A DNA stretch of 64,000 nt from Prorocentrum cordatum (Eukaryota > Sar > Dinophyceae > Prorocentrales > Prorocentraceae): the NCBI GenBank assembly GCA_963575745.1, contig CAUYUJ010015028.1:236501-300500 (forward strand), read 5' to 3'. This document shows, piece by piece, positions 30,088 to 40,139 of the stretch. The first letter of the stretch is position 1, and the number at the start of each line of letters is the position of its first letter. The notes under the pieces were generated by a model. The model searched no databases. It was not told the DNA's origin and was given only the letters and a program-made list of their open reading frames with translations. The position numbers and the translations under genes were made by a program.

Positions 30088-30316
30088 TGAAGTTGGGTTT
30101 GTCCCTTCACAGGAGGAATATTCAAAAACGATTCAAAAAGAGTCTGGGGACGATGTTTGTCCTACTATTGTTTTGATTTTTTGGGGGTATGTTTAGTTAT
30201 GAGTATTCTGGTTATTCTTTGTGTTATTAGTATTATTATGACTCATGTCATTAATATTATGTTTTGACTGTCGTCCAAAACCCGCTTGTAGGAGGACCTG
30301 GACACGCCCGACCTAA
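30088..30316 (+). mobile_element. Family A element with perfect 8-bp TSD, enlarged interior
   Basis: Begins TGAAGTTGGGTTTGTCCCT and ends GACCTGGACACGCCCGACCTAA. Flanked exactly by CCGTAGAT at 30080-30087 and 30317-30324. At 229 bp it is about 70 bp longer than most copies, with an AT-rich insert (TTATTAGTATTATTATGAC) near 30225-30260 and a duplicated GGAC in the right end. Confidence 0.93.
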
Positions 30317-30376
30317 CCGTAGATCCTCGACAGGCTCGGGGTAGAGGGTTTCTCCGAAGGGCTTAGGCGACCCGCC

Positions 30377-30570
30377 CTCCTCCTCCTCCTCCTCCTCATC
30401 CTCCTCCTCCCCCTCCCTCTCCTCCTCCTCCTCTCCTCCTCCTCCTCTTCCTCCTCCTCCTCCTCCTCCTCCTCCTCCTCCCCCTCCTCCTCCTCTTTCT
30501 CCGCCTCCTCCTCCTCCTCCTCCTCCTCCTCCTCCTTCCCCTCCCCCCTCCTCCTTCCCCTCCTCCTCGA
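30377..30570 (+). repeat. (TCC)n tract
   Basis: About 190 bp of TCC/CTC triplets on the plus strand. Confidence 0.96.
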
Positions 30571-31821
30571 GCTGGCTCCCACCTGTCGTTCCCTCGCAAC
30601 AGGGGGCGTCCTCACGAACCTGTTGGGCAGGTTGGTGTGCGTGGCCCGGCGCGGGCGTCCTCTCTGGGCTCCCAAACCGTCGTGGGCCAGCCGCATTGCC
30701 AGCAGCGCCGCACGCCAGCCCGATTCGATCCAATTCTGATGTCCCGATGGTCTGATGCGGTCAGATGTGTTTGTATGGCGGTGCTGTGCATCCTGGCGCG
30801 GCCGATCTGATTCGATCTCGACCCCGTGTCGATGCGGCTCAATTCCAGTGCGATGGTTGCGATAATTCGAGGTGTGCCTTGATCAGCGGGGAACAAAAAG
30901 ACGCACGCGTAGATGGGTTCACGTGGGTCTTGAGAGAGCGCGTCACGAGAGCGTTCTTGACATGAGGGCGGCCTCGCGAGCTTGGTGCGGCACGTTCACG
31001 CACGTGGTCGAGCGCGCACGTCCATGTTGGGCTCCCTACTCCACGACAGGTTCGCGTCGTGTCGACGCGGCGGCGTCCCCGATGTGGGTGTCCAAGATTA
31101 CGACGCCGCCGATAGCGCAGGATCGGCCAATACGGAAAGATATGGCGGTCGAAACGCCGCTGGCTACTTAAGGCCGAAGCAGCCGCGCCTTGCCCTGCAG
31201 CATCGCAGAAAATGACATCTGGAGCTCCGGGCACTATCTTTCTGTCTCATTTTCCGAGCTAGATCGATCTGTGAGGGTCCTGGTCCCTAAACTGAGCGAA
31301 AACCGGGCGGGGCTAGAGTGAGGACAAATCCGTTCGAGATCATTCTTAGACGCTCTGAGAGCGTTCTGGAACGCTCTGACAAGGCCGCGGCGCCCGAGAC
31401 ATCCTCCAGAGCCGCTGGATCTCAGCGATTCTAAATGTATCCTCACCCGATGGTGCCCTCGCCCTGGCTTCGTATGATCTCGGTCCCGAAACTGCCAAAA
31501 AGCAAGCAAGACAACACCACCTTCATTCCTCCATGTGGCGCTGCAGCCCATCTGGGGCCGCAGCGTACACCACGCAAACGCCCACGCCTGATCTTCTGGT
31601 ATACGCTAAGGCCCTTGGGGCCGCAGGTGGGGTGGTATCGTTTGTTTTCTGTCGGCGGCGAGCGAGGAGGGGAAGTGAGAAGGAGAAGGCCTTCTCAGAA
31701 GGCTCGGAAGCCTCCCGACCTGCTGAGAAGCTTTCTCAGCCTCCCCCGAAGACACGGAAGACTTCTGAGGAGGAGGCGCGAGGGTTTTTGATAAGCCCTT
31801 TTCTGATAGGGCCTTCTCCTT
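30571..31821. other. No gene recognised; region related to 55785-55925 at its end
   Basis: 30571-31640 has overlapping ORFs without motifs. CGCTCTGAGAGCGTTCTGGAACGCTCTGA near 31350-31380 is locally self-complementary. From 31650 to 31790, GGCGGCGAGCGAGG, GAGAAGGAGAAGGCC and TTCTCAGAAGG recall 55785-55925, an old dispersed repeat with one part inverted. Confidence 0.45.
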
Positions 31822-32052
31822 CTCATGGCGCCCACATCGCAGAGCGGATTGCGGTCGGAAAACCCTGGGATGGGCCCAGACTGTCCTGGAGAATTTCGTT
31901 TCGGATTTCAAAGTGAATTTCGCGCAGATTTGTGTGTGGCCTGGAAGGAAGACAAGCAAAAACAAGTCCACGCGAAACTCACTCCGTTTCTTTGCTTGCC
32001 GTTTCGGAGCTTCGCACTGGCAGGAACCCACGCAGAAATCCGCTGCAGCACG
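31822..32052 (+). repeat. Family H dispersed repeat, copy 2
   Basis: Matches 5785-6016 in order (TCATGGCGCC, ATCGCAGAGCGGATTG, GATGGGCCC, CCTGGAGAATTTCGTT, CCACGCGAAACTCACT, CGCTGCAGCAC). Confidence 0.75.
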
Positions 32053-32296
32053 CCCCCCCTCCGATCGCCGCCGGCTCTGGTCCCCAGCGAAGCAGGGCGA
32101 CGATATCGGGACGACCGACAGGGGTACGGAAAGAATGGGTATACAAAGACCGACGGCAGCTCTTCTTCTTCATGAACCGGATTCGCTGCCAGCGCCGCCG
32201 CGGATGGTGTCCATTTGAGGCAGACGGCCGCCTGCCAAACAGCGGCCGCTGCTGGTTCGGGACAACATCTGCTGTTGCCCATTGTTTCCGTGCCCT

Positions 32297-32454
32297 GATG
32301 GGCATGTTTTCCACCACCACCACCATAAGTTGGAGTGGGGGGTCCTCCTCCTCCTCCTCCTCCTCCTCCTCCTCCTCCTCATCCTCCTCCTCCTCCTCCT
32401 CCACCTCCTTCCCCCCTCCAACTTATGGTGGTGGTGGTGGAAAACAGGCCCATC
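32297..32454. mobile_element. Inverted-repeat element with a (TCC)n loop
   Basis: Left GATGGGCATGTTTTCCACC followed by ACCACCACCATAAGTTGGAG; right CTCCAACTTATGGTGGTGG followed by TGGTGGAAAACAGGCCCATC. The arms are about 40 bp with one or two mismatches and enclose the TCC tract at 32341-32412. The arms lie inside family M copy 2. Confidence 0.85.
32341..32412 (+). repeat. (TCC)n tract (hairpin loop)
   Basis: About 70 bp of TCC triplets, enclosed by the inverted arms described for 32297-32454. Confidence 0.95.
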
Positions 32455-32640
32455 ATGCCCATTTCCGGCGTCCGGAGACGACGCCCGTTGGGAGCGCATC
32501 GCCTCGCCGGGCTCTCGAGAGCCCGCCGCCCCCCCCCCGGGCGCGCCCAGGCGCCGCGGAGGCGCGCCCCGCCGCCGGTGGCGCCGCCGCGGCGCCCGAG
32601 GGAAAGGAGCGGCGGCGCGCGCGCGGGGGGCGCCTTTCCT

Positions 32641-33566
32641 CTCAAGCAGTGGCGAAGCGCCCCGGAGTGCACATAGGCCTACCAAACAATGTTCTAAGAA
32701 CCTTTTGTTGTGGTTCCCACGAGATGTTCTTAGAACATTTCTGGCTGGGGCTGTCTTGTTTTCTCGCATCGGGCTGATGTTCTAAGAACATTGTCTTTGT
32801 GCTTAGAGCACTGTTGGGTTCTAAGGACATTTCGTGGTAGGACTATAGGAATGCTGGGACGGTCGGTCCCTGTCCAATCCTCGGGGCCTCCCATATTGAA
32901 TCGGGCCGAACGAAAGGGGGGGATTGGGAAAAGGGGGGGGTACAAAATCTCCTGCATGCAGCTGGTTTCGGCCCCACCGAGGGGCCCATTCCTCGATCCA
33001 TGGGCGCCTCCCAGCGCCGGGAGGCGCCGGGAAAGTCAGCTGCGTGAGACGATTCTCAAACCCCCTCTTCGTTATCCCCTCCCTTTCGCCCGACCCGACC
33101 TTCCTCTCAAGCAGTGGCGAAGCGTCCCGGAGTGCACATAGGCCTACCAAACAATGTTCTAAGAACCTTTTGTTGTGGTTCCCACGGAATGTTCTCAGAA
33201 CATTTCTGGCTGGGGCTATCTTGTTTTCTCGCATCGGGCTAACGTTCTAAGAACACTGTTTTTGTGCTTAGAGCACTGTTGGGTTCTAAGGACATTTCGT
33301 GGTAGGACTATAGGAATGCTGGGACGGGCGGTCCCTGCTCAATCCTCGGGGCCTCCCATATTGAATCGGGCCGAACGAAAGGGGGGGATTGGGAAAAGGG
33401 GGGGTTACAAAATCTGCTGCATGCAGCTGGTTTCGGCCCCACCGAGGGGCCCATTCCTCGATCCATGGGCGCCTCCCAGCGCCGGGAGGCGCCGGGAAAG
33501 TCAGCTGTGTGAGCCGATTCTCAAACCCCCTCTTCGCTATCCCCTCCCTTTCGTTCGGCCCGATGA
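32641..33566. repeat. 465-bp tandem duplication with GTTCTAAGAAC palindromes
   Basis: CTCAAGCAGTGGCGAAGCG occurs at 32641 and 33106, and the sequence between repeats almost identically up to 33566 (only a few substitutions seen). Each unit carries TGTTCTAAGAACC, ATGTTCTTAGAACAT or ATGTTCTCAGAACAT, and GTTCTAAGAACA, palindromic words spaced 20-60 bp, plus CAGCGCCGGGAGGCGCC. No coding capacity is seen. The family A copy at 33567 follows directly. Confidence 0.93.
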
Positions 33567-33702
33567 AAGTCGGGCGTGTCCCTCTACAGGAGGAATTTTC
33601 AAAAATAGTCGAACAAGTGGTCTGGGGACCATGTGTCTATCATTGTTTCAGATGTTTTGGATATGTTCTGACATTTTTTATTTTTCGTCATTCCCGACCT
33701 AA
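33567..33702 (+). mobile_element. Family A element with shortened right end
   Basis: Begins AAAGTCGGGCGTGTCCCTC and TACAGGAGGAATTTTC. Near the right end TTTTTCGTCATTCCCGACCTAA lacks the usual CCAAAATCCGCCTGTAGGGGGAC, an internal deletion of about 25 bp. Confidence 0.85.
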
Positions 33703-33708
33703 CCCTGG

Positions 33709-33886
33709 GCCTCCCAGATGGGGTCGGAGGATCGTACCGCATCGCCGATGCACCGCCGATGCGGCTCGATGTGGGGCCGAGTTTCTCCACGCTGGTGTCG
33801 CCGATGCATCGGCGATGCATCCCCGATGCATCGGCGGTGCGGTGCGATCCTCCGACCCCACCTACTCCGACCCCATCTGGGAGGCC
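33709..33886. mobile_element. Family N element, inverted termini
   Basis: Left GCCTCCCAGATGGGGTCGG and AGGATCG; right CGATCCTCCGACCCCACC, then ACTCCGACCCCATCTGGGAGGC. The core repeats GCCGATGCATCGGCG-like palindromes. A half copy lies at 42629-42706. Confidence 0.85.
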
Positions 33887-33950
33887 TCTGCTTCCTCGGG
33901 GAGGGACACATCGACACCCAGAGAAATCAAGGGAGGAAACTGTACCCAGG

Positions 33951-34072
33951 CCCCGACAGTTGGCGTTTCCTAGACGGCCCTGGGAGTTTCCTAAACAGCC
34001 TTGCCTTGTTCGATTCCCTCCTTGGGTACGTTTACTGAACGGCTTCGCTTGTGGGGATCCTTATTATGGTAG
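33951..34072 (+). mobile_element. Repeat R, copy 3
   Basis: CCCCGACAGTTGGCGTTTCC, GACGGCCCTGGGAGTTTCC, TAAACAGCCTTGCCTTGTTC, TACGTTTACTGAACGGCTTCG and a diverged right end. Confidence 0.8.
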
Positions 34073-34397
34073 GGAACATGCACACCCAGAGCAAGAAAAG
34101 ACCCAGGCCTGTCGTTGAAGTTAGGTATTTCTCGATCCTCAGATCCCAATCTTCTTTAGGCGCCTTCTTCAATCATCAACTGATCTCCCCTCTTCCCTCA
34201 TCTTCAGCGGGCGGGCGGAAGCCCAATCTGTTTCAGCGCCGTCCTACTTGATGGTTCTTTCCGACCGACGGGTCCTGATGCCACTTTTCTTGCTTCGTTT
34301 TCCCCTTCTTCCCCACATGTTTCGTGGGGTTCTGGTTTTCTTCCCTGCCGCGCCGCACCCGCGTCTCACACCTCCCCCCTCCCCTTCTCCTTCTCGC
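34073..34397. other. No gene recognised
   Basis: Mixed-composition DNA between repeat R and the CAGCA/T array. No motif or repeat copy recognised. Confidence 0.4.
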
Positions 34398-34665
34398 ACA
34401 GCACAGCACAGCACAGCACTGGTCAGCATAGCTCAGCACAGCTCAGCTCAGCTCAGCACAGCTCAGCTCAGCTCAGCTCAGCACAGCACAGCACAGCACA
34501 GCACAGCACTGCTCAGCATAGCTCAGCACAGCTCAGCTCAGCTCAGCTCAGCACAGCACAGCTCAGCACAGCACAGCACAGCACAGTACAGCACAGCACA
34601 GCACAGCACTGCTCAGCACAGCTCAGCACAGCTCAGCTCAGCTCAGCACAGCACAGCTCAGCTCG
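34398..34665 (+). repeat. CAGCA/CAGCT pentanucleotide array
   Basis: About 54 units of CAGCA or CAGCT on the plus strand, in a non-random order of blocks. It ends in CTCGGTCGTCCAGG, where the 79-bp satellite begins. Confidence 0.97.
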
Positions 34666-36115
34666 GTCGTCCAGGCCGTAGCAGGCGTGGCACTTTCTCG
34701 ATACCATAGGGGGTGCGCAGGGGGTGGTCCCCCTATCCGCGCCGGTCGTCCAGGCCGTAGCAGGCGTGGCAGTTTCTCGACGCCATAGTGGGTGCGCACG
34801 GGGTGGTCCCCCTATCCGCGCCGGTCGTCCAGGCCGTAGCAGGCGTGGCAGTTTCTCGACACCATAGGGGGTGCGCAGGGGGTGGTCCCCCTATCCGCGC
34901 CGGTCGTCCAGGCCGTAGCAGGCGTGGCAGTTTCTCGAGGCCGTAGCCATAGGGGGTGCGCACGGGGTGGTCCCCCTATCTAGGCCGTAGCAGGCGTGGC
35001 AGTTTCTCGGTCGTCCAGGCCGTAGCAGGCGTGGCACTTTCTCGACACCATAGGGGGTGCGCACGGGGTGGTCCCCCTATCCGCGCCGGTCGTCCAGGCC
35101 GTAGCACACCAGGGGGTGGGCAGAGCAGGCGTGGCACTCGACACCATAGGGGGTGCGCAGGGGGTGGTCCCCCTATCCGCGCCGGTCGTCCAGGCCGTAG
35201 CAGGCGTGGCAGTTTCTCGACGCCATAGTGGGTGCGCACGGGGTGGTCCCCCTATCCGCGCCGGTCGTCCAGGCCGTAGCAGGCGTGGCACTTTCTCGAT
35301 ACCATAGGGGGTGCGCAGGGGGTGGTCCCCCTATCCGCGCCGGTCGTCCAGGCCGCAGCAGGCGTGGCAGTTTCTCGACGCCGTAGTGGGTGCGCACGGG
35401 GTGGTCCCCCTATCCGCGCCGGTCGTCCAGGCCGTAGCAGGCGTGGCAGTTTCTCGACACCATAGGGGGTGCGCACGGGGTGGTCCCCCTATCCGCGCCG
35501 GTCGTCCAGGCCGTAGCAGGCGTGGCACTTTCTCGACACCATAGGGGGTGCGCAGGGGTGGTCCCCCTATCCGTCGGGCCGTTATCGCAGGGGGTGGTCC
35601 CCCTATCCGCGCCGGTCGTCCAGGCCGTAGCAGGCGTGGCACTTTCTCGACACCATAGGGGGTGCGCACGGGGTGGTCCCCCTATCCGCGCCGGTCGTCC
35701 AGGCCGTAGCAGGCGTGGCAGTTTCTCGACACCATAGGGGGTGCGCAGGGGTGGTCCCCCTATCCGCGCCGGTCGTCCAGGCCGTAGCAGGCGTGGCACT
35801 TTCTCGACACCATAGGGGGTGCGCAGGGGGTGGTCCCCCTATCCGCGCCGGTCGTCCAGGCCGTAGCAGGCGTGGCAGTTTCTCGAGGGGTGCGCACGGG
35901 GTGGTCCCCTATCCGCGCCGGTCGTCAGGCCAGCAGGCGTGGCAGTTTCTCGACACCATAGGGGGTGCGCAGGGGGTGGTCCCCCTATCCGCGCCGGTCG
36001 TCCAGGCCGTAGCAGGCGTGGCAGTTTCTCGATACCATAGGGGGTGCGCACGGGGTGGTCCCCCTATCCGCGCCGGTCGTCCAGGGCAGAGCAGGCGTGG
36101 CACTTTCTCGACACT
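34666..36115. repeat. 79-bp satellite, about 18 units, each with a hairpin
   Basis: The unit reads GGTCGTCCAGGCCGTAGCAG, GCGTGGCAGTTTCTCGACAC, CATAGGGGGTGCGCAGGGGG, TGGTCCCCCTATCCGCGCC. The exact step is 79 bp between 34744 and 34823. ATAGGGGG and CCCCCTAT pair around a 15-base loop. Units vary at G/C in GCGCA(G/C)GGGG and CAGT/CACT, and several carry deletions (near 35000, 35110, 35570 and 35890). ORFs through it are artefacts. Confidence 0.97.
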
Positions 36116-36676
36116 TAGGGGGTGCGCAGGGGGTGGTCCCTGAGCGCGGCCGCTATCCGAGACGGTCGTCCAGGGCATAGCAGGCGTGGCACTTTCTCGA
36201 CACCATAGGGGGTGCGCAGGGGGTGGTCCCTGAGCGCGGCCGCTATCCGAGACGGTCGTCCAGGGCATAGTAGGCGTGGCACTTTCTCGATTCCATAGGG
36301 GGTGCGCAGGGGGTGGTCCCTGAGCGCGGCCGCTATCCGAGACGGTCGTCCAGGGCATAGTAGGCGTGGCACTTTCTCGATTCCATAGGGGGTGCGCAGG
36401 GGGTGGTCCCCGAGCGCGGCCGCTATTCGAGACGGTCGTCCAGGGCATAGCAGGTATGGCACTTTCTCGACACCATAGGGGGTGCGCAGGGGTTGGTCCC
36501 TCACCGCGGCCGCTATGCACGCCGGTCGTCCAGGGCATAGCAGGTGTGGCACTTTCTCGACACCATAGGGGGTGCGCAGGGGGTGGTCCCTCACCGCGGC
36601 CGCTATGCACGACGGTCGTCCAGGGCATAGCAGGCGTGGCACTTTCTGGACAAAATAGGGGGTGCGCAGGGGGTGG
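36116..36676. repeat. Variant satellite subfamily, about 91-bp units
   Basis: The same GGTCGTCCAGGGCATAGCAG start, but each unit ends GGTGGTCCCTGAGCGCGGCC and GCTATCCGAGAC in place of GGTCCCCCTATCCGCGCC. The loss of CCCCCTAT removes the hairpin, and GCGGCCGC is gained. About six units. The last units have CACCGCGGCCGCTATGCACG. Confidence 0.95.
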
Positions 36677-37136
36677 CAACGGCCACCAACATCATTCTTA
36701 CCTGCTTCACTTCAGCTATCATCACTCCAGCCATAATATAAGTATGTGGGGTTCCTCGGCAGCGTAATTGGGCCTCCCGGGAGGCCCTCGACGCCATTGC
36801 AGGATTCGCCTCGAGGTTGAAACCAAAAAGCATCCCAGGAGAGGTCGGGAGAGTCGGCGGTGTGGGTGGAAACATCGACACCAACACACATAAGCGTCGA
36901 TTCTCATGAGGATCTTGGAACGTATGGGGAATGGAGAGGAAAAAAAAGTACATGAGATCTGCGAGCACTAAAACATCAGGGGACTCCAATCGATTTGTCT
37001 GTGCTCTCCTGGGCCCCTTTATTTCCACGCCCGGTAGCCGCCCTTGGAGGGGCCGGCTTTGCGTCGGGCGCGCGCTGGTGCTCCGAAGGGTGCGGTCGTG
37101 ACGGAAACCCAGACATGCAGTGCCTTGAGAGAAGCT
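36677..37136. other. No gene recognised
   Basis: Unique-looking DNA after the satellite. GGGGACTCCAATCGATTTGTCTG..CTCCTGGGCCCC at 36970-37018 faintly resembles the right part of family I. Nothing else. Confidence 0.4.
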
Positions 37137-37353
37137 CCTTCTCCTCCTCCTCTGTCCTCCTCCTCCTCCTCCTCGTCCCTCTCCCCCTCCTCCTTCTCAT
37201 CCTCCTTCTCCTCCTCTCCTCCTCCCTCCTCCTCCTCCTCCTCCTCCTCCTCCTCCTCCTCCTCCTCCTCCTCCTCCCCCTCCCGCTCCTGCCGCTCCTC
37301 CTGGCTGTCCTCCACCACCTCCTCCTCCTCCTCCTCCTCCTCCTCCTCCTCCT
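37137..37353 (+). repeat. (TCC)n tract
   Basis: About 215 bp of TCC triplets on the plus strand, interrupted near 37280-37320. Confidence 0.96.
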
Positions 37354-37526
37354 CTCGCGCCTCGCTTCCTCGCATCCAGGCGAGGGCTTCTGGCAATTGT
37401 CGGCCTCTGGGGGCCGGCGTGACGGGGTCCCATGCATCCAGCGTCTTAAGAGCATCTCTTCTTCCTCCTTGCTCCTCCCAGTTGCTGCTCCTCCTCCCCA
37501 TCTCGAGCTACCTCCCGCGCCTCGCT

Positions 37527-37687
37527 TTAAGTCGGGCCTGTCCCTCTGCAGGCGGAATCTGCACGAACAGTCCAGAAATAGTCGGGGGACAATATTTTGA
37601 TTCCTCTTGATTATTTGGGGGCATTTGTTTTTACTATCTTTATGCTTCGTCCCAAAATCCACCTTGCTAAGCTCATGCCCAACCTAA
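37527..37687 (+). mobile_element. Family A element with perfect 8-bp TSD
   Basis: Begins TTAAGTCGGGCCTGTCCCT; right end ATCCACCTTGCTAAGCTCATGCCCAACCTAA is more diverged. Flanked exactly by GCCTCGCT at 37519-37526 and 37688-37695. Confidence 0.93.
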
Positions 37688-37879
37688 GCCTCGCTTCCTC
37701 GCCTCCGGGCGAGGGCTCCCGGCAGCTGCCGGCGCGCGGTGGGGGGGCCCGTGCGGGGGAGAGGGCCCCGTCCGCAGATCGGCGCGGGGCGCAGAGGCGG
37801 CCCCTCGGGGGAGCGCTGGGCGTGAAGGACGCCGAGACTGGAGGGTTTCTCCGGAGGGCTTAGGCGACCCGTCGTCGTC

Positions 37880-38124
37880 GTCCTCCTGCTCCTCCTCCTC
37901 CTCCTCTTCCTCCTCCCTCCTCCTCATCCTTCCTCCTTCTTCATCTCCTCCTCCCCCTCCACCTCCTTCTCCTCCTCTTCCCTTCTCCTCCTCCTCCTCC
38001 TCCTTCTCCTCCTTCTCCTCCTCCTCTTCCTCCTCCTCCCTCCTCCTCCCTCCTTCTTCATCTCCTCCTCCCCCTCCACCTCCTCCTCCTCCTCCTCCTC
38101 CTCCTCCTCCTCCTCCTCCTCCTC
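37880..38124 (+). repeat. (TCC)n tract
   Basis: About 245 bp of TCC/TTC triplets on the plus strand, including two near-identical blocks CCTTCTTCATCTCCTCCTCC. Confidence 0.96.
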
Positions 38125-38148
38125 GGGTCGAGAAAAACTCATAAGCAT

Positions 38149-38293
38149 AAGCGTTTTGGCGCTCCGCGTAGATGTCTAGGATCCGCGCGGGGCCCCCCGG
38201 CGGCGCCTCCGGCTCCGCCCCTGGCGCGCTCCGCGCGCCAGGGAGGGGGGTCCAGCGCAGATCCAAGAAATCTGCGCGGAGTGCCACAAATGC
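38149..38293. mobile_element. Family K element, copy 2
   Basis: Left GCGTTTTGGCGCTCCGCG..AGATGTCTAGGATCCGCGC; right GCGCAGATCCAAGAAATCTG, CGCGGAGTGCCACAAATGC; inverted with mismatches over about 40 bp. The centre has CTGGCGCGCTCCGCGCGCCAG, a palindrome. Confidence 0.8.
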
Positions 38294-38449
38294 GCGGCGT
38301 TTTTTTCTTCTTCTGCCCCTGGGAGAGGGTCGGCGTGAAGGCAGCCGCGACATCAGCGTCTTGAGGTCGGGAGGGACAGGCCAAACAGTGTCCACACCAC
38401 GCCCCCGATGGGAGCCTGGTGGCGGGCTGCCATCGGGCCCGGTGGCAGG

Positions 38450-38494
38450 CCGCTTGTCGTGGTCGCCCCTCTCGGGAGCGACCACGACAAGCGG
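38450..38494. repeat. Perfect hairpin, 17-bp arms
   Basis: CCGCTTGTCGTGGTCGC pairs exactly with GCGACCACGACAAGCGG around an 11-base loop. It lies immediately before repeat R copy 4. Confidence 0.9.
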
Positions 38495-38496
38495 GG

Positions 38497-38614
38497 GACA
38501 GCCCTGGGCGTTTACTAAACAGCCCTGCCCTGTTTGATTCCTTCTTAGGGCGCGTTCACTGAACGGCCTCGCGTGTCGGGGTGGTTCGTATCGGGGTGGA
38601 TTTTCTGCCCTCTA
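38497..38614 (+). mobile_element. Repeat R, copy 4
   Basis: CAGCCCTGGGCGTTTACTAA, ACAGCCCTGCCCTGTTTGATTC, GCGCGTTCACTGAACGGCC and TCGGGGTGGATTTTCTGCCC follow the family order; the left 20 bp of other copies are absent. Confidence 0.85.
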
Positions 38615-38775
38615 CCTTCGTGTTTCAGGACCTGGTCCTCCCTGCCCCCCCTGAGCTGCACACCTGCCGCCGGCCACGGTTTGCGCCCCCCCCCCCCCCC
38701 CCTCTTGGACGCCCCCGTCTCGCGGTCCCCTGACAGGCAGCGGTGGCGCGTGGCCGCCGACGCGGGCCCCCAGGC

Positions 38776-38935
38776 TTGAGTCGGGCGTGTCCCTCCACAG
38801 GAGGAAGATACAAAAAGTAGCCACGGAAATTGTCAGGGGACGGTTCTTTTCGCATTGCGTGTGTGTGTGTGTGGATGTTTTGACTATTCTGGTTTTTCGT
38901 CCAATATCCGCCTGCAGGGGGCACACCCGACCTGA
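38776..38935 (+). mobile_element. Family A element, degenerate TSD
   Basis: Begins TTGAGTCGGGCGTGTCCCT, ends CCTGCAGGGGGCACACCCGACCTGA. Flanks CCCCAGGC and CACCAGGA agree at 6 of 8 positions. A GT run lies at 38860-38874. Confidence 0.88.
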
Positions 38936-39347
38936 CACCAGGAGGCACACAATGGAAACCTACCTTTGACATGCACAAATCAAACCGTTACGGGATATTA
39001 CATCAACACAATATACATATATATATGTGTGTGTGTGTTAGCCATCGCAATGAGAATTGGACTTCAACATTGACACGAAATTTGCGAAAACAAAACAGAA
39101 GCTCACCATTGCAAACAAACGCAACGCTGGAAACTCAGAGACCAGGGCATGAGTACCAGGCCCACTTCGAGGCGGCCTTTGGCGTGCACGCCCTCCCCGG
39201 CCTGCGCGCGTGGTCGCCTGCGCGCGCGCCTGCGCCGCGCCGCGCCCTCGCGCGCATGCAGGAGGGGCCGCCCCCCAAGAAGGGCGCCGAGGGCGCGCAG
39301 GCGGCCGAAGGCGCGCGCTGTCCGAGCAGCCCTTCCCCCCCCCGGTC
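38936..39347. other. No gene recognised
   Basis: Starts AT-rich (AATATACATATATATATG near 39007), then becomes CGCGC-rich (39195-39260). No feature supported. Confidence 0.4.
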
Positions 39348-39537
39348 TTAGGTCGGGCCTGTCCCTCTACAGGAGGAAAGTCCAAAAAATAGTCAACAAA
39401 TAGTCCGGGGACGATCTTTTGCTTAGTTTCGAGGGACGTGCCATTTTTTGGACCATGTTCTCTTACTTGTGAATAATTTTGGGGTGTGATTTACGTTTCC
39501 TCCTAAATCTCCCTGTAGGGGGACACGCCCGACTTAA
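39348..39537 (+). mobile_element. Family A element
   Basis: Begins TTAGGTCGGGCCTGTCCCT and TACAGGAGGAAAGTCC; ends CCCTGTAGGGGGACACGCCCGACTTAA. At 190 bp it is slightly enlarged. No clear target duplication. Confidence 0.9.
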
Positions 39538-39670
39538 GCCTGGGCCCGCCAGCGGCCGCGGCGGCCGCCGCTCGGGCGCTCGCGCGCGCGGGCGCCGAGC
39601 ACGACGGATGTCTCGCGCAGAGTTCGGGCCGGCGGCGGCCGGCGGCAGCGGCGGTCGGGGCTCAAGGGAC

Positions 39671-40071
39671 GGGGGTCAATGCAAACGGGGGTCAGCCAGA
39701 GCGCCCGAGCTTGCAGGATCCTGCAGGGCCAGGGTCGCATCGACTCACCCGGGTCTGGGTGAGAATTCTGCAGGGATCTTGCCGGATCCTGTGCATCGAC
39801 CCAGGCTTGTCGGGGGTGGACAGACCTCCCACCCTGACACGTCGATTGGCCAATCGGCCGTTTCCGGTTCGCGAGGGGGCGTCGCGGCCGTTATTTTTGC
39901 GGGTCCGGGTCCGTCGGTTTCGGTCCTTGGCCGTTATCACTAAAGGGAGGTTTATTGACGGGAGGTTTGTCCACCGTCGAGCCTGGGTGCAGGACCCTGC
40001 AGGACTCTGCAGGATCCTGCAGGGCCCGACCGGCCCGGGTCTGCATATTGAGCCGGGTCGGCAGGTCCCCG
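39671..40071 (+). repeat. Family D dispersed repeat, copy 2, split by family B
   Basis: GGGGTCAATGCAAACGGGGG, TCAGCCAGAGCGCCCGAGC and TTGCAGGATCCTGCAGGGCC (39671-39808) resume after family B as GCCTGGGTGCAGGACCCTGC and end GAGCCGGGTCGGCAGGTCCC (40071). Removing 39809-39980 restores the order seen in the other two copies. Confidence 0.85.
39809..39980. mobile_element. Family B element, copy 2, nested in family D
   Basis: Left TCGGGGGTGGACAGACCTCC, right GGAGGTTTGTCCACCGTCGA, inverted termini of about 20 bp. The interior GACACGTCGATTGGCC, GTCGCGGCCGTTATTTTTG and TTATCACTAAAGGGAGG matches 6577-6750. Confidence 0.85.
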
Positions 40072-40139
40072 GGGCGGCATAGGGGGCTCGGCCGTGCTGC
40101 CCGCGGCCACCAGTCCGCTCGGCACGACGATCGAACTGG

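Larger units (their letters stand above)
32112..32472. mobile_element. Family M element, copy 2, interrupted by a hairpin insert
   Basis: The left GGGTACGGAAAGAATGGGTA and interior CGCCGCCGCGG..GTGTCCATT, ACAGCGGCCGCTG and GGGACAACATCTGCTGTTG match 55507-55711. The right terminus CATGCCCATTTCCGGCGTC is pushed away by the insert at 32297-32454. Confidence 0.8.

Noticed and set aside
34666-36676. Regular repeats with spacer-like variation, CRISPR-like at first sight
   Set aside because: The whole 79-bp unit is conserved, not just short repeats with unique spacers, and the genome is eukaryotic.
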